DNA of 64,000 nucleotides from Streptomyces sp. NBC_00461. GTDB lineage: Bacteria > Actinomycetota > Actinomycetes > Streptomycetales > Streptomycetaceae. Below are positions 16,038 to 25,036 of the stretch, piece after piece. The stretch spans positions 3,877,001 to 3,941,000 of the forward strand of contig NZ_CP107902.1 in NCBI RefSeq assembly GCF_036013935.1. Direction: 5' to 3'. Both the position numbers and the translations under genes were made by a program. Every line of letters begins with the position of its first letter. The first letter of the stretch is position 1. The notes below the pieces were generated by a model that did no database searches, had not been told where the DNA came from, and saw only the letters and a program-made list of their open reading frames with translations.

Positions 16038-18241
16038 GCCACGGGCCTCCGATCACTGCTGGCGGCACGGGGCCGCTGGCTGGGTACCGGCCCGCCGGGT
16101 GCCTCCACGACACCCGTGCGCCGCAGCTTCTGCCAGCGCAGGCGGCCGCCGGTGAGCGCCGTGATCCAGGACTGGAGCAGCACGACGTACATGAGTTGGC
16201 GGTAGAGGATCTGCTGCAGCGGCAGCGAGATGAGGTGGGTCATGCGTTCGCGGTCCAGGCGGAAGGCGTAGGCCGCGCAGACCACCTGCACCGCCAGGAC
16301 GCCGAACCAGGCCACGATCGTCCTCTGCGTCGGGCCGAAGACGACTCCGTAGAGGAGGAAGACGTCGATCAGGGGGGCCAGCAGCGGGGCCACCACCATG
16401 AACAGGGATACCAGGGGCAGGCCGACGCGGCCGAAGCGGCCCGAGGGGCCCTTCTCCACGAGGGCGCGGCGGTGTTTCCAGATCGCCTGCATGGTGCCGT
16501 ACGACCAGCGGTAGCGCTGCGACCACAGTTGTTGGACCGTCTCGGGCGCCTCCGTCCAGGCCCGCGCCTTCTCGGCGTAGACGACCCGCCAGCCGTCGCG
16601 GTGCATGGCCATGGTGATGTCGGTGTCCTCGGCGAGCGTGTCGTCGCTCATGCCGCCCACCCGCTCCAGCGCCGAGCGCCGGAAGGCCCCGACGGCCCCC
16701 GGGATCGTCGGCATGCAGCGCATGATGTCGTACATACGGCGGTCGAGGTTGAAGCCCATCACGTACTCGATGTGCTGCCAGGCGCCGATCATCGAGTCCC
16801 GGTTGCCGACCTTCGCGTTGCCGGCGACGGCTCCCACGCGCCGGTCGCCGAAAGGCTGCACCAGTTCCCGTACCGTCGCCGGTTCGAAGACGGTGTCGCC
16901 GTCCATCATCACGATGATGTCGTAACGGGAGTTCGCCAGGCCTCGGTTGAGGGCGGCCGGCTTGCCCGCGTTCAGCTGGCGGACGACGCGGACGTTCGGC
17001 AGGCCGAGCTCCTCGACGATCCGCGCCGTGCCGTCGCTCGAACCGTCGTCGATGACGATCACCTCGATGGGGTGCTCGCTCGCCATCAGTGAACGGACGG
17101 TGTTCTCGATGCACTTGGCCTCGTTGTACGCGGGCACCAGCACCGATACCGGTTCGGTGACCGGCAGGCCCCAGCTGAAGCCCCGGCGCCGCACCCTGCG
17201 CGCATGGGCCCCCGACAGCAGGAGCATGAGCACGAAACGGCCGATGACCAGGCCGCCGATGATCGCGAGGGCGACGACCATCACGCCGGTGATGTCGTCC
17301 GAGGCCTGGACGAGGAAGATCCACGCCCTGCCCTTCCACAGGCCGACGCCCGTGACCTCGGTGTGTGCGCTCGGTGCGTCGAGGGCCTCGGTGAGGTTGT
17401 CGAACGCGTAGCCCTGCTTCTGCAGCATGGGCAGGAACCTGTCCAGCGCCTGCACCGTCTGGTGCCGGTCGCCGCCCGAGTCGTGCATCAGGACGATCGC
17501 GCCCTTGCCGCCGTGCGGGGTGGCGTTGCGGATGATCCGGTCGACGCCGGGCTTCTGCCAGTCCTCGCTGTCCGTGTTGTTGACGACGGTGATGTAGCCG
17601 CGGGTGCCGATGTACTGGGTGACCGGCCAGGACTCGTCGTCCATGGCGTCGGCGAAGGAGGAGTACGGCGGCCGGAACAGGGAGGTGCGGATGCCCGCGG
17701 CCCCCGAGATCGCCAGCTGGGTCTGCGACAGCTCCCAGTCGATGCGCTTGTGGGACTGGAAGGAGAGGTCGGGGTGGTTGAAGGTGTGCACGCCGACCTC
17801 GTGGCCCTCGGCGACCATGCGCCTGACCAGGTCCGGGTAGCGCGAGGTCATGGTGCCGGTGACGAAGAAGACCGCGTGCGCGTGGTGCCTCTTGAGCACG
17901 TCCAGGACCTTGGGGGTCCAGGTCGGGTCCGGGCCGTCGTCGAAGGTGAGGACCAGGCGGTGGTCGGGCACCTTCAGGCTGGTGGTGCGGCCGCTGCGGG
18001 TGTCGATGACGGGGCCGCCGTCCAGGATCTTCTCCGGGACCTTGTCGGTGGCGGCCTCGGGCTGGATGCGATGGTCGGCGAGGATCTCGCTGTGCACGTA
18101 CCCGCGCAGCATCAGCATCGCCATCATGGCGACGAGGACGAGCATGGGCAGCAGCAGGCGCATGGGCAGGCGGCGACGCGGAGAGCCGTCACGAGCTGGG
18201 AGCGAGGTCGCGGGCCCGTGACGGCGGGTGCGGGATGCCAT
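16034..18241 (-). CDS. NodB polysaccharide deacetylase fused to processive GT2 synthase
   Basis: A 735-residue two-enzyme membrane protein. After an N-terminal helix (about 27-46), residues 90-290 are a NodB deacetylase: TFDDGPDPTW with Asp101/102 and metal-binding His152 and His156 in GVHTFNHPDLS. After a helix pair near 320-345, a family-2 glycosyltransferase starts at VSVLVPAYNE (about 366), with VIDDGSSDG (397-405), MMDGD near 449, AEDTD, and the processive-synthase QRYRW motif. C-terminal helices form the export channel as in chitin/cellulose/PgaC-type synthases. It probably makes and trims an N-acetylated polymer such as a GlcNAc glycan. Start and stop codons overlap both neighbours. 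Confidence 0.9.
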   Translation of the reverse strand: MASRTRRHGPATSLPARDGSPRRRLPMRLLLPMLVLVAMMAMLMLRGYVHSEILADHRIQPEAATDKVPEKILDGGPVIDTRSGRTTSLKVPDHRLVLTFDDGPDPTWTPKVLDVLKRHHAHAVFFVTGTMTSRYPDLVRRMVAEGHEVGVHTFNHPDLSFQSHKRIDWELSQTQLAISGAAGIRTSLFRPPYSSFADAMDDESWPVTQYIGTRGYITVVNNTDSEDWQKPGVDRIIRNATPHGGKGAIVLMHDSGGDRHQTVQALDRFLPMLQKQGYAFDNLTEALDAPSAHTEVTGVGLWKGRAWIFLVQASDDITGVMVVALAIIGGLVIGRFVLMLLLSGAHARRVRRRGFSWGLPVTEPVSVLVPAYNEAKCIENTVRSLMASEHPIEVIVIDDGSSDGTARIVEELGLPNVRVVRQLNAGKPAALNRGLANSRYDIIVMMDGDTVFEPATVRELVQPFGDRRVGAVAGNAKVGNRDSMIGAWQHIEYVMGFNLDRRMYDIMRCMPTIPGAVGAFRRSALERVGGMSDDTLAEDTDITMAMHRDGWRVVYAEKARAWTEAPETVQQLWSQRYRWSYGTMQAIWKHRRALVEKGPSGRFGRVGLPLVSLFMVVAPLLAPLIDVFLLYGVVFGPTQRTIVAWFGVLAVQVVCAAYAFRLDRERMTHLISLPLQQILYRQLMYVVLLQSWITALTGGRLRWQKLRRTGVVEAPGGPVPSQRPRAASSDRRPVA

Positions 18242-19263
18242 CAGAGGGTGGGCTCCGGGGACGGTGCGGACGAGGCGGCGGGCGTGCCCGGCTCCTCGGT
18301 GACGGGCGAAGGGCTGCTGGGACCGTCGGCGACCGGGCCACTGCCGGAGCCGGTGCCGGTACCGCCCGTGCCGCCCGGGGACGGCGACGGCGCGACGGAA
18401 CTCACGCTGGGGCTCGGGGCCGGTGAGCTGGACGTCGGCGGGTTCACCGAGGTCGAAGGGACCGGGTCGACCACACCGGGCCCGGGCTTCGTCGCGGACT
18501 TGGACGGTGTCGGGCCGGGGTCGGCGGACGCACCCGGACCGGCGGGGCCGGTGGACTTGCCGTGAGCCGTGCCGCTCGCGCCCGGCGACGGCGTCGTACC
18601 GTCACCGGCCGTCGGCGTCGAACCCGGCACGACGGCACCGATGCCGGTGCCGGTGCCGGAGGGCTGGGCCGAGTCCGCGGGCCGTGAGGTCGGCTCGACC
18701 TGACCGGCCGGCTTGTCGTCCTGCTGGCCCGGCACGGGCAGCCAGGGCGCGTCGGAGCTCCCGGACAGCAGCGTGACGACGATGACGACGGCGTAGACCG
18801 CGCAGGCTATGCCGACGGCTATGCCCAGGCGGCGGAAGCGCCGGCTGCGGCGGCCCGACTCGTCGACGAAGACCGGCGCGTCGGAGCTGTCGGGGCCACC
18901 GCCGGTCTCCCCCTCGGCCTTGCGCAGTCGCTGGTCCTGCTGCAGGCAGACGGAGTCGAGCTGGACGGTCACCTCGTGCGGATCGTGGGACTGGGCGATC
19001 TCGCCCGACGCCTCCCACGGATCGCGCAGGCCGGCGGCCCGGCCGTGTTCGGCAAGGCGTTTGGAGCCCCCGCTCAGTACGTCGGTCACGTCGAGGTCCG
19101 CGGAGCCCCCACGAGGGACTCCGGTTCTCGCCGTGTCCGGAAACGACTGGGTGATGCCGCTCCTTCTGGTTTCCCCCGTTGTTGGAACGACCTGGGCCTC
19201 TGATGCCGCTTCGGGCCATTCCGGTTGGGCGTCTTCCCGCCACTTTTTCACGTGCACGCACAT
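18241..19263 (-). CDS. Single-pass membrane protein with Pro/Ser/Thr-rich exterior, first gene of polysaccharide operon
   Basis: About 340 residues, no recognised domain. The N-terminal 150 residues are soluble, acidic and cytoplasmic. A basic RRSRRFRRLG stretch precedes one transmembrane helix (GIAVGIACAVYAVVIVVTLL). The rest, roughly 160 residues, is low-complexity Pro/Ser/Thr/Gly, typical of an extended wall-spanning stalk. The stop codon overlaps the next ATG by one base (TGATG), coupling it to the deacetylase-synthase. The start is uncertain: ATG at 19263 or the GTG two codons later, which sits better after a GGGGGG tract. Its role may be assembly or anchoring of the synthase. Confidence 0.65.
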   Translation of the reverse strand: MCVHVKKWREDAQPEWPEAASEAQVVPTTGETRRSGITQSFPDTARTGVPRGGSADLDVTDVLSGGSKRLAEHGRAAGLRDPWEASGEIAQSHDPHEVTVQLDSVCLQQDQRLRKAEGETGGGPDSSDAPVFVDESGRRSRRFRRLGIAVGIACAVYAVVIVVTLLSGSSDAPWLPVPGQQDDKPAGQVEPTSRPADSAQPSGTGTGIGAVVPGSTPTAGDGTTPSPGASGTAHGKSTGPAGPGASADPGPTPSKSATKPGPGVVDPVPSTSVNPPTSSSPAPSPSVSSVAPSPSPGGTGGTGTGSGSGPVADGPSSPSPVTEEPGTPAASSAPSPEPTL

Positions 19264-19408
19264 CCCCCCACGGGACAGTTCTGGGTGCGCGTACGACACG
19301 AGCACAAGTCGGCCGAACCCGGCCCCCACCGGATTCGAGCGCCCCCCTTACCACAACGTGCTCGGGCCCCGAATGTAGCGTACGGGGAGGTTCTGTGTGC
19401 GCAGCGTG

Positions 19409-20380
19409 TCAGTTGTGACCCTGGATGATCTCCGAATCGATGGCTGGAATCCATCCGTTGGAGGGCACTCGAAGCCACCGCTCCTCGACAGACAGTTCGA
19501 CCGCAGCCCGTCGAAGCGCACCGAATCCGGGGTGGACCAGACCCTTCCGCCACACAAGTGACACCGGCGACAAAGGAACGGGATCGATCAAGGGACGCAG
19601 CACCCTGCCAGGCATGGCCGGAAAATCCACGACGGCGAGAATCGGGTTCCGCATCTTGGCCATGAGCCTTTGGAACTCCTCGTCCCCGACGGCCAGCGGA
19701 ACGGGCTGTGCGATTTCGATGCCACGGCCGTCGAACAAGCGACGTGCGAGATCGGTCCATTCCGGCGTACGCGGATTTCCGGCGCCCGCGTACACCGTCT
19801 CCCCCTTCAGCGCGGCGAGCGGCACCGCCTCCAGGGACGCCAGCCGGTGGTCCTCGGGCAGCACGACCGCCATCGGCTCATACCGCACGGGCTGGTGCTC
19901 AAGGCGGGCCCGCAGCACCGGGTCCAACCCCGCGAACCGCCCGAACGAGGCGTCCAGCCGCCCCGCGAGCAACTCACCGGCGGCGCCCGTCAGGCCGCTC
20001 TCGTAGCGGGCCATCAGCTCGTGCTCCGGGGCGAGTTCACGGGCCCGGTGCAGGACGCGGCGCGCGGTGACCTGGTCCGGGAAGTTGAGGTCGACCAGCA
20101 GGGGCCGGGCCTGCCCGAAGGCGGCAAGCAGCGCATCCTGCGCCTCCAGCACCCGGCGCGCGTACGGCAGCAGCCGCTCGCCGTCGGCCGTCAGCGTGAC
20201 CTGCCGGGTCGATCGCACGAACAGGTCGACGCCGAGTTCTCGCTCCAGCCGCCGCACATCCCGGCTGAGCGCCTGCTGGGCGACGTAGAGCCTGGCGGCG
20301 GCGCGGGTGAAGTGCAGTTCCTCGGCGACGGTGAGGAAGGCACGCAGAAGGCGGGGGGCGAGATGGCCGGGCGCGGGCAT
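19409..20380 (-). CDS. LysR-family transcription regulator
   Basis: A 323-residue LysR regulator. The helix-turn-helix is at about 9-66 (LLRAFLTVAEELHFTRAAARL, then QQALSRDVRRLERELGVDLF), followed by the co-inducer domain. It is divergent from an MFS transporter gene with about 96 bases between starts, the standard LysR target arrangement, so it probably controls that exporter. The inducer cannot be inferred. The region between the starts contains no obvious long T-N11-A dyad I can claim. Confidence 0.88.
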   Translation of the reverse strand: MPAPGHLAPRLLRAFLTVAEELHFTRAAARLYVAQQALSRDVRRLERELGVDLFVRSTRQVTLTADGERLLPYARRVLEAQDALLAAFGQARPLLVDLNFPDQVTARRVLHRARELAPEHELMARYESGLTGAAGELLAGRLDASFGRFAGLDPVLRARLEHQPVRYEPMAVVLPEDHRLASLEAVPLAALKGETVYAGAGNPRTPEWTDLARRLFDGRGIEIAQPVPLAVGDEEFQRLMAKMRNPILAVVDFPAMPGRVLRPLIDPVPLSPVSLVWRKGLVHPGFGALRRAAVELSVEERWLRVPSNGWIPAIDSEIIQGHN

Positions 20381-20476
20381 CCGGCGAACCTACAACAGGA
20401 CTTACAACACAGGTGCGTGAATCGGTACGGAGAAGGTGTTGGACCCCTTGATCGGGTACGGGCGACGGTGGTGCAC

Positions 20477-21823
20477 ATGCCCCAACCGACCCCCAGGAAA
20501 GCCCCGCTGCTCACCGTCACGGCCGACACCCTCGTCGCCGTCGACTTCACCCCCCGTACCTTCAACTCCCCTACCGGCAACCGCCCCCGCCCGCCCGGCC
20601 CCTACCGCCGCCTCTTCGCCACCCCCGGCTCCCGCGCCTTCACCCTCGGGAATCTGCTGGCCCGCCTCCCCATGGGCATGTTCAGCGTGAGCGCGGTCGT
20701 GATGATCGCCGGTGCGCATGGCTCGTACGCCCTCGCCGGTGCCGTCACCGCGACCGGCCTCGCGGCGACGGCGGCAGTGGCGCCGTGGACCGCGCGGCTC
20801 GTCGACCGGTACGGGCAGGCCCGGATCGCGGTACCCGCCACGGTGATCGCGGCCCTCGGCTCCCTCGCCCTGCTGCTGTGCGTGCACTTCGACGCCCCCG
20901 CCTGGACCCTCTTCGCCTCGTACGCCGCCACCGCGACGACCCCGAACACCGGCGGCATGTCCCGCGCCCGCTGGGCCCACCTGCTCAAAGGCGACGACGG
21001 CGCGCTGCACACCGCGAACTCCTTCGAGCAGGCCGCCGACGAGCTGTGCTTCATGCTGGGCCCGGTGCTCGCGGCCTTCCTGTGCGGGACGTTCTTCCCG
21101 GAGGCGGGCACGCTGGTCGGGGCGGTGCTGCTGCTGACCGGCATGCTGCTGTTCGCCGCGCAGCGCTCGACCGAACCGCCGGTGCTGGGGGGCGCCCGGG
21201 CCAAGTCCCCGCTGCGTACGCCCGGAATGCTCCCGCTGCTCGCCGTCTGCCTGGCGATGGGCGCGGTGTTCGGCGCCATGGAGGTCGTCACGATCGCGTT
21301 CGCGGACGCACAGGGACACCGTTCGGCGGCGGGCGTCGTCCTCGCGCTGCAGGCGGCAGGTTCGTGCGTGGCGGGTCTGCTCTATGGGGCGCTGCGACTC
21401 ACCGGCCCCGCGTCCGCCCGCCTGCCGTGGTGCATCGCCGCCATGACGACGCTGTTGGCCCTCCCCCTCATCGCCGCCTTCCTCACCGGCTCGCTCCTGC
21501 TGATGGCCGGCGCGCTGCTGGTCGCGGGCATGGCGACCGCCCCGACCATGGTCACGACCATGACGCTGGTGCAGCAGCGCACCCCCGAGGGCCGCCTCAA
21601 CGAGGGCATGACCCTCGCGGTGACCGGCCTGCTCGGCGGGATCGCCTGCGGCTCCGCGACCGGCGGCTGGATGGTGGACCATCTGTCCCCGACGGCCGGC
21701 TTCGGGGTGCCGGTGACAGCGGCGGCCGTGGCGCTGACGATCGCGCTCGCACACCAGATGCTCACGGACCCGAACAGCAGTCACCGTCCGCATTCCCGCC
21801 CGAATTCCCGTCCGATGCATTGA
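20477..21823 (+). CDS. MFS transporter, probable drug/metabolite exporter
   Basis: A 448-residue major facilitator with 12 predicted helices. The motif-A-like loop ARLVDRYGQARIAVP lies between the second and third helices. The first 45 residues are a soluble Pro-rich leader; a start nearer GNLLARLPMGMFSVS is possible, but the ATG used gives the same frame and no better site is seen. It resembles Streptomyces exporters of unknown substrate. It is divergent from LysR, which is likely its regulator. Confidence 0.8.
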   Translation: MPQPTPRKAPLLTVTADTLVAVDFTPRTFNSPTGNRPRPPGPYRRLFATPGSRAFTLGNLLARLPMGMFSVSAVVMIAGAHGSYALAGAVTATGLAATAAVAPWTARLVDRYGQARIAVPATVIAALGSLALLLCVHFDAPAWTLFASYAATATTPNTGGMSRARWAHLLKGDDGALHTANSFEQAADELCFMLGPVLAAFLCGTFFPEAGTLVGAVLLLTGMLLFAAQRSTEPPVLGGARAKSPLRTPGMLPLLAVCLAMGAVFGAMEVVTIAFADAQGHRSAAGVVLALQAAGSCVAGLLYGALRLTGPASARLPWCIAAMTTLLALPLIAAFLTGSLLLMAGALLVAGMATAPTMVTTMTLVQQRTPEGRLNEGMTLAVTGLLGGIACGSATGGWMVDHLSPTAGFGVPVTAAAVALTIALAHQMLTDPNSSHRPHSRPNSRPMH

Positions 21824-21852
21824 CGCGCCCACGACCCTCACATACCTTCGCC

Positions 21853-21870
21853 CGTCGAAGCGCTTCGACG
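21853..21870. promoter_or_regulatory. Perfect 18-bp palindrome, LacI-type operator 1
   Basis: The sequence cgtcgaagcgcttcgacg is fully self-complementary with the central CG expected for LacI/GalR sites. It lies about 85 bases before the binding-protein start of an operon that also encodes a LacI regulator. The second palindrome is 23 bases away centre to centre, about two helical turns. Confidence 0.75.
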
Positions 21871-21877
21871 TCACGCA

Positions 21878-21891
21878 TCGAATCGATTCGA
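21878..21891. promoter_or_regulatory. Perfect 14-bp palindrome, LacI-type operator 2
   Basis: The sequence tcgaatcgattcga is fully self-complementary, with the same tcgaa half-site feature as operator 1. Two sites on one face of the helix suggest co-operative binding of the LacI dimer encoded downstream. Confidence 0.7.
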
Positions 21892-21953
21892 CGGCACAGC
21901 GTTCGCCGCGTGACGCCCCGATACCCACCCATCGGCTCTCCTGGAGGCACGGG

Positions 21954-23249
21954 ATGTTGACGGCACGAAGGCGTGTGATGACGGCCATGGCCGCGCTCCT
22001 CGGCGGATCGCTGCTGCTCACCGCTTGCGGCGGCTCGGACGGCGGGTCCTCCGACGCCAAGACGCTCAAGCTCTGGCACTACGAGGGCCCCGACAGCGCG
22101 ATGGGCGTGGCCTGGAACGAGGCGATCAAGGAGTTCGAGGCGAAACATCCGGGGATCAAGGTGAAGTTCGAGGAGAAGGGCTTCGAACAGATCCAGAAGA
22201 CGGCGCCCATGATCCTCAACTCCTCGGACGCGCCCGACCTCATGGAGTACAACAAGGGCAACGCCACCGCGGGCGCGCTCGCGAAACAGGGCCTGCTGAC
22301 CGATCTGACCGCCGAGGCCACCAAGCGCGGCTGGGACAAGAAACTCAGCGCGGGCGTCCGCACGACCAGCATGTACGACACGAGCGGGGTCATGGGCTCC
22401 GGCAAGTGGTTCGGCGTACCCAACTACGCCGAGTACACGATGGTCTTCTACAACAAGGCCCTCTTCAAGAAGTACGGGATCACCGAGCCGAAGACGTTCG
22501 ACGAACTGACCGCCGCCATGGACGAGTTCGTCGCCAAGGGCGTCACCCCGCTCGCCAACGCGGGCGCCGAGTACATGGCCCAGCAGTACCTCTACCAGCT
22601 GGCCCTCTCCAAGGCCGACCGCTCCTGGGTCGACAAGTACGAGCTGTACAAGGGCAAGACGGACTTCCACGACGCGGCCTGGACCTACGCGGCGAACACC
22701 TTCGCCGACTGGGTGAAGAAGGGCTACATCAGCAAGAAGTCCACCAGCACCAAGGCCGAGGACGCGGGTGTCTCCTGGATCCAGGGCAAGGCACCGATCC
22801 TGTTCTCCGGCAGCTGGTGGTACGGCCGCTTCCAGACGGAGGCCAAGTTCGACTGGGACACCACCCTGTGGCCCGGCTCGACCATGTCACTGGGCTCCGG
22901 CGGCAACATCTGGGTGGTCCCCAAGAACGCCAAGAACAAGGACCTGGCCTACGACTTCATCGACATCACCATGTCGAAGAAGATCCAGAACCTGCTGGGC
23001 AACAAGGGCGGCATCCCGGTCGCGGCCGACACCTCCGCCATCACGGACCCGAAGTCCAAGCAGCTCATCACCAACTTCAACACCCTCAGCGGGCGTGACG
23101 GCCTGGCCTTCTACCCGGACTGGCCGGTGAACGGCTTCTACGACGTCCTCGTCTCCGAGACGCAGAAGCTGATGACGGGCAGCGAGAAACCGGACTCCTA
23201 CCTCAGCGCACTGCAGCAGGCCTACGACAAGGGCGCACCGACGAAATGA
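21954..23249 (+). CDS. Sugar ABC transporter substrate-binding lipoprotein
   Basis: A 431-residue extracellular solute-binding protein (family 1, MalE-like). A lipoprotein signal peptide ends in LLTAC with the lipidated Cys25. The mature part shows the usual opening LKLWHYEGPDSAMGVAWNEA and IKEFEAKHPGIKV. GGAGG precedes the ATG. It is the first gene of an operon with two permeases, alpha-xylosidase, LacI and probably a GH3 enzyme, so the ligand is probably an alpha-xylosylated oligosaccharide such as a xyloglucan fragment. The stop overlaps the next start (ATGA). Confidence 0.9.
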   Translation: MLTARRRVMTAMAALLGGSLLLTACGGSDGGSSDAKTLKLWHYEGPDSAMGVAWNEAIKEFEAKHPGIKVKFEEKGFEQIQKTAPMILNSSDAPDLMEYNKGNATAGALAKQGLLTDLTAEATKRGWDKKLSAGVRTTSMYDTSGVMGSGKWFGVPNYAEYTMVFYNKALFKKYGITEPKTFDELTAAMDEFVAKGVTPLANAGAEYMAQQYLYQLALSKADRSWVDKYELYKGKTDFHDAAWTYAANTFADWVKKGYISKKSTSTKAEDAGVSWIQGKAPILFSGSWWYGRFQTEAKFDWDTTLWPGSTMSLGSGGNIWVVPKNAKNKDLAYDFIDITMSKKIQNLLGNKGGIPVAADTSAITDPKSKQLITNFNTLSGRDGLAFYPDWPVNGFYDVLVSETQKLMTGSEKPDSYLSALQQAYDKGAPTK

Positions 23250-24205
23250 CGGTGACCGTCGAACGGGATGCGCGGGCCGTCGGCAAGCGCCGACAGACCG
23301 GCCCGCGCCGCCCCCGTACCCGCGACTCGTACGCCCTGTTCCTGCTCCCCGGCATCCTGGCCTTCACGGCGATCATCGTCGTCCCGTTCCTGATGAACAC
23401 GGGCGTGAGCTTCACGGACTGGCAGGGCATCGGCAGCCCCAAGTGGACCGGCCTCGCCAACTACCGGGAGCTGATGGACGATTCGGAGTTCTGGGCGTCG
23501 TTCCGGCACAGCCTGTTCATGGTCGTCGCGATGGCGGCCGTACCGACGATGACCGGTCTCGTCCTGGCGGCGGCGCTGTTCGACTACATCGGCAAGCACT
23601 TCGGATCGAGGTGGGCCGCGATCCTCCGCGCCTGCTTCTACCTCCCGCAGGTGCTGCCGATCGCGGTCGCCGGCATCGTCTGGAGCTGGATCCTCGCCCC
23701 CGACAACGGCTCCCTCAACGAACTGCTGAAGGCGATCGGGCTGAGCTCCTGGCAGCAGGACTGGCTCGGCGACCCCGACATCGCGCTGTACAGCGTGATG
23801 GGCGTGATGGTCTGGGTCCAGATCGGCTTCCCGCTGGTCGTCTTCATGGCGGGACTGCAACGCGTCGACCCGCAGCTGTACGAGGCGGCCGAGCTGGACG
23901 GCGCCGGCTGGTGGCGCCGTTTCTGGCACATCACGCTGCCGCAGATCCGCCCGGAGATCTACGTCGTCCTGACCTGGTGCACGATCGCCGCGCTCAAGGT
24001 GTTCGGCGCGGTGTACGTGCTGACCAAGGGCGGCCCGGGCGGCGCGACCGACGTCCCCTCCTACTTCTCGTTCTCCACCTTCTTCGAGAAGACCCAGGTC
24101 GGCTACGGCGCCGCGATCTCCACGCTCCTCACGGTGATCATCCTGGCGCTCTCCGTCGTCTTCCTGAAACTCCAGACCCGCGCGGAGGAAGGGGACCGCA
24201 CATGA
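23246..24205 (+). CDS. Sugar ABC transporter permease, MalF type
   Basis: A 319-residue CUT1-family inner-membrane permease with six main helices. The EAA loop that docks the ATPase is EAAELDGAGWWRRFWHITLP. It overlaps both neighbours by four bases (ATGA), so translation is coupled. No ATPase gene is present, so it probably relies on a shared ATPase such as MsiK, which serves many Streptomyces sugar importers. Confidence 0.92.
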   Translation: MTVTVERDARAVGKRRQTGPRRPRTRDSYALFLLPGILAFTAIIVVPFLMNTGVSFTDWQGIGSPKWTGLANYRELMDDSEFWASFRHSLFMVVAMAAVPTMTGLVLAAALFDYIGKHFGSRWAAILRACFYLPQVLPIAVAGIVWSWILAPDNGSLNELLKAIGLSSWQQDWLGDPDIALYSVMGVMVWVQIGFPLVVFMAGLQRVDPQLYEAAELDGAGWWRRFWHITLPQIRPEIYVVLTWCTIAALKVFGAVYVLTKGGPGGATDVPSYFSFSTFFEKTQVGYGAAISTLLTVIILALSVVFLKLQTRAEEGDRT

Positions 24206-25026
24206 CGACCGCCCTGCGCCGCTACCCGGTGCTGATCGCCCTGTGCATCGCCGCCCTGTTCATGGTCGTCCCGTTCCTGATCGTCGCGGTCAACGCCGTC
24301 AAGTCGCCGGCCGAGTACTCCCAGAACGGCCCGCTCAGCCTCCCGAAGGGCTTCTACCTCGACGGCCTCAAGGACTTCTGGCAGCGGGTCGACTACGGCC
24401 AGAAGCTGTTCAACTCGGTGCTGATCAGCGGCTCGGTGGCGGTGCTCGCGGCGATCCTGTCCGTCCTCAACGCGTACGCGATCGGGATAGGCCGGATCAA
24501 GGGCCGCACCTGGGTCCTGGCCTTCTTCGTCCTCGCCAACATGCTGCCGCAGGAGACGCTGGTCTACCCGGTCTACTACCTGAGCAAGCAGGCCGGCCTG
24601 TACGACACCAGGCTGAGCGTGATCATCGTCTTCACGGTGATCCAGGCGGCCTTCGGCACCTACCTGCTCTCCTCCGTCCTGGGCCAGTTCCCGCGCGAGA
24701 TCATCGAGGCGGCCCGTATCGACGGCGCGAACAAGTGGCAGGTGCTGTGGCGGATCGTCGTCCCGGTCAGCCGCCCGACCATCGGCGTGCTCCTGGTCTT
24801 CTTCTTCATCTGGACCTGGAACGAGTTCCTGCTCCCCCTGGTCATGCTGATCTCCAACGACAACCAGACGGTGTCGGTGGCCCTCGGCGTCCTCCAGGGC
24901 CAGCGCCTGATGGACGCCACGATGACCAACGCGGCGGCCCTGCTCGGCGTGCTCCCGGCGATCGTGTTCTTCCTCGTCTTCCAACGGACCCTCACCCGCG
25001 GCATCGCCGTGGGTGCCGTGAAGTAA
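24202..25026 (+). CDS. Sugar ABC transporter permease, MalG type
   Basis: A 274-residue CUT1-family permease and partner of the preceding one. The EAA loop reads EAARIDGANKWQVLWRIVVP, and the C-terminus ends GIAVGAVK as is usual for MalG-like proteins. The start ATG lies in a GGAAGGGGACCGC context and overlaps the previous stop. The alpha-xylosidase gene starts ten bases after its stop codon. Confidence 0.92.
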   Translation: MTTALRRYPVLIALCIAALFMVVPFLIVAVNAVKSPAEYSQNGPLSLPKGFYLDGLKDFWQRVDYGQKLFNSVLISGSVAVLAAILSVLNAYAIGIGRIKGRTWVLAFFVLANMLPQETLVYPVYYLSKQAGLYDTRLSVIIVFTVIQAAFGTYLLSSVLGQFPREIIEAARIDGANKWQVLWRIVVPVSRPTIGVLLVFFFIWTWNEFLLPLVMLISNDNQTVSVALGVLQGQRLMDATMTNAAALLGVLPAIVFFLVFQRTLTRGIAVGAVK

Positions 25027-25036
25027 GGACCCCCAC

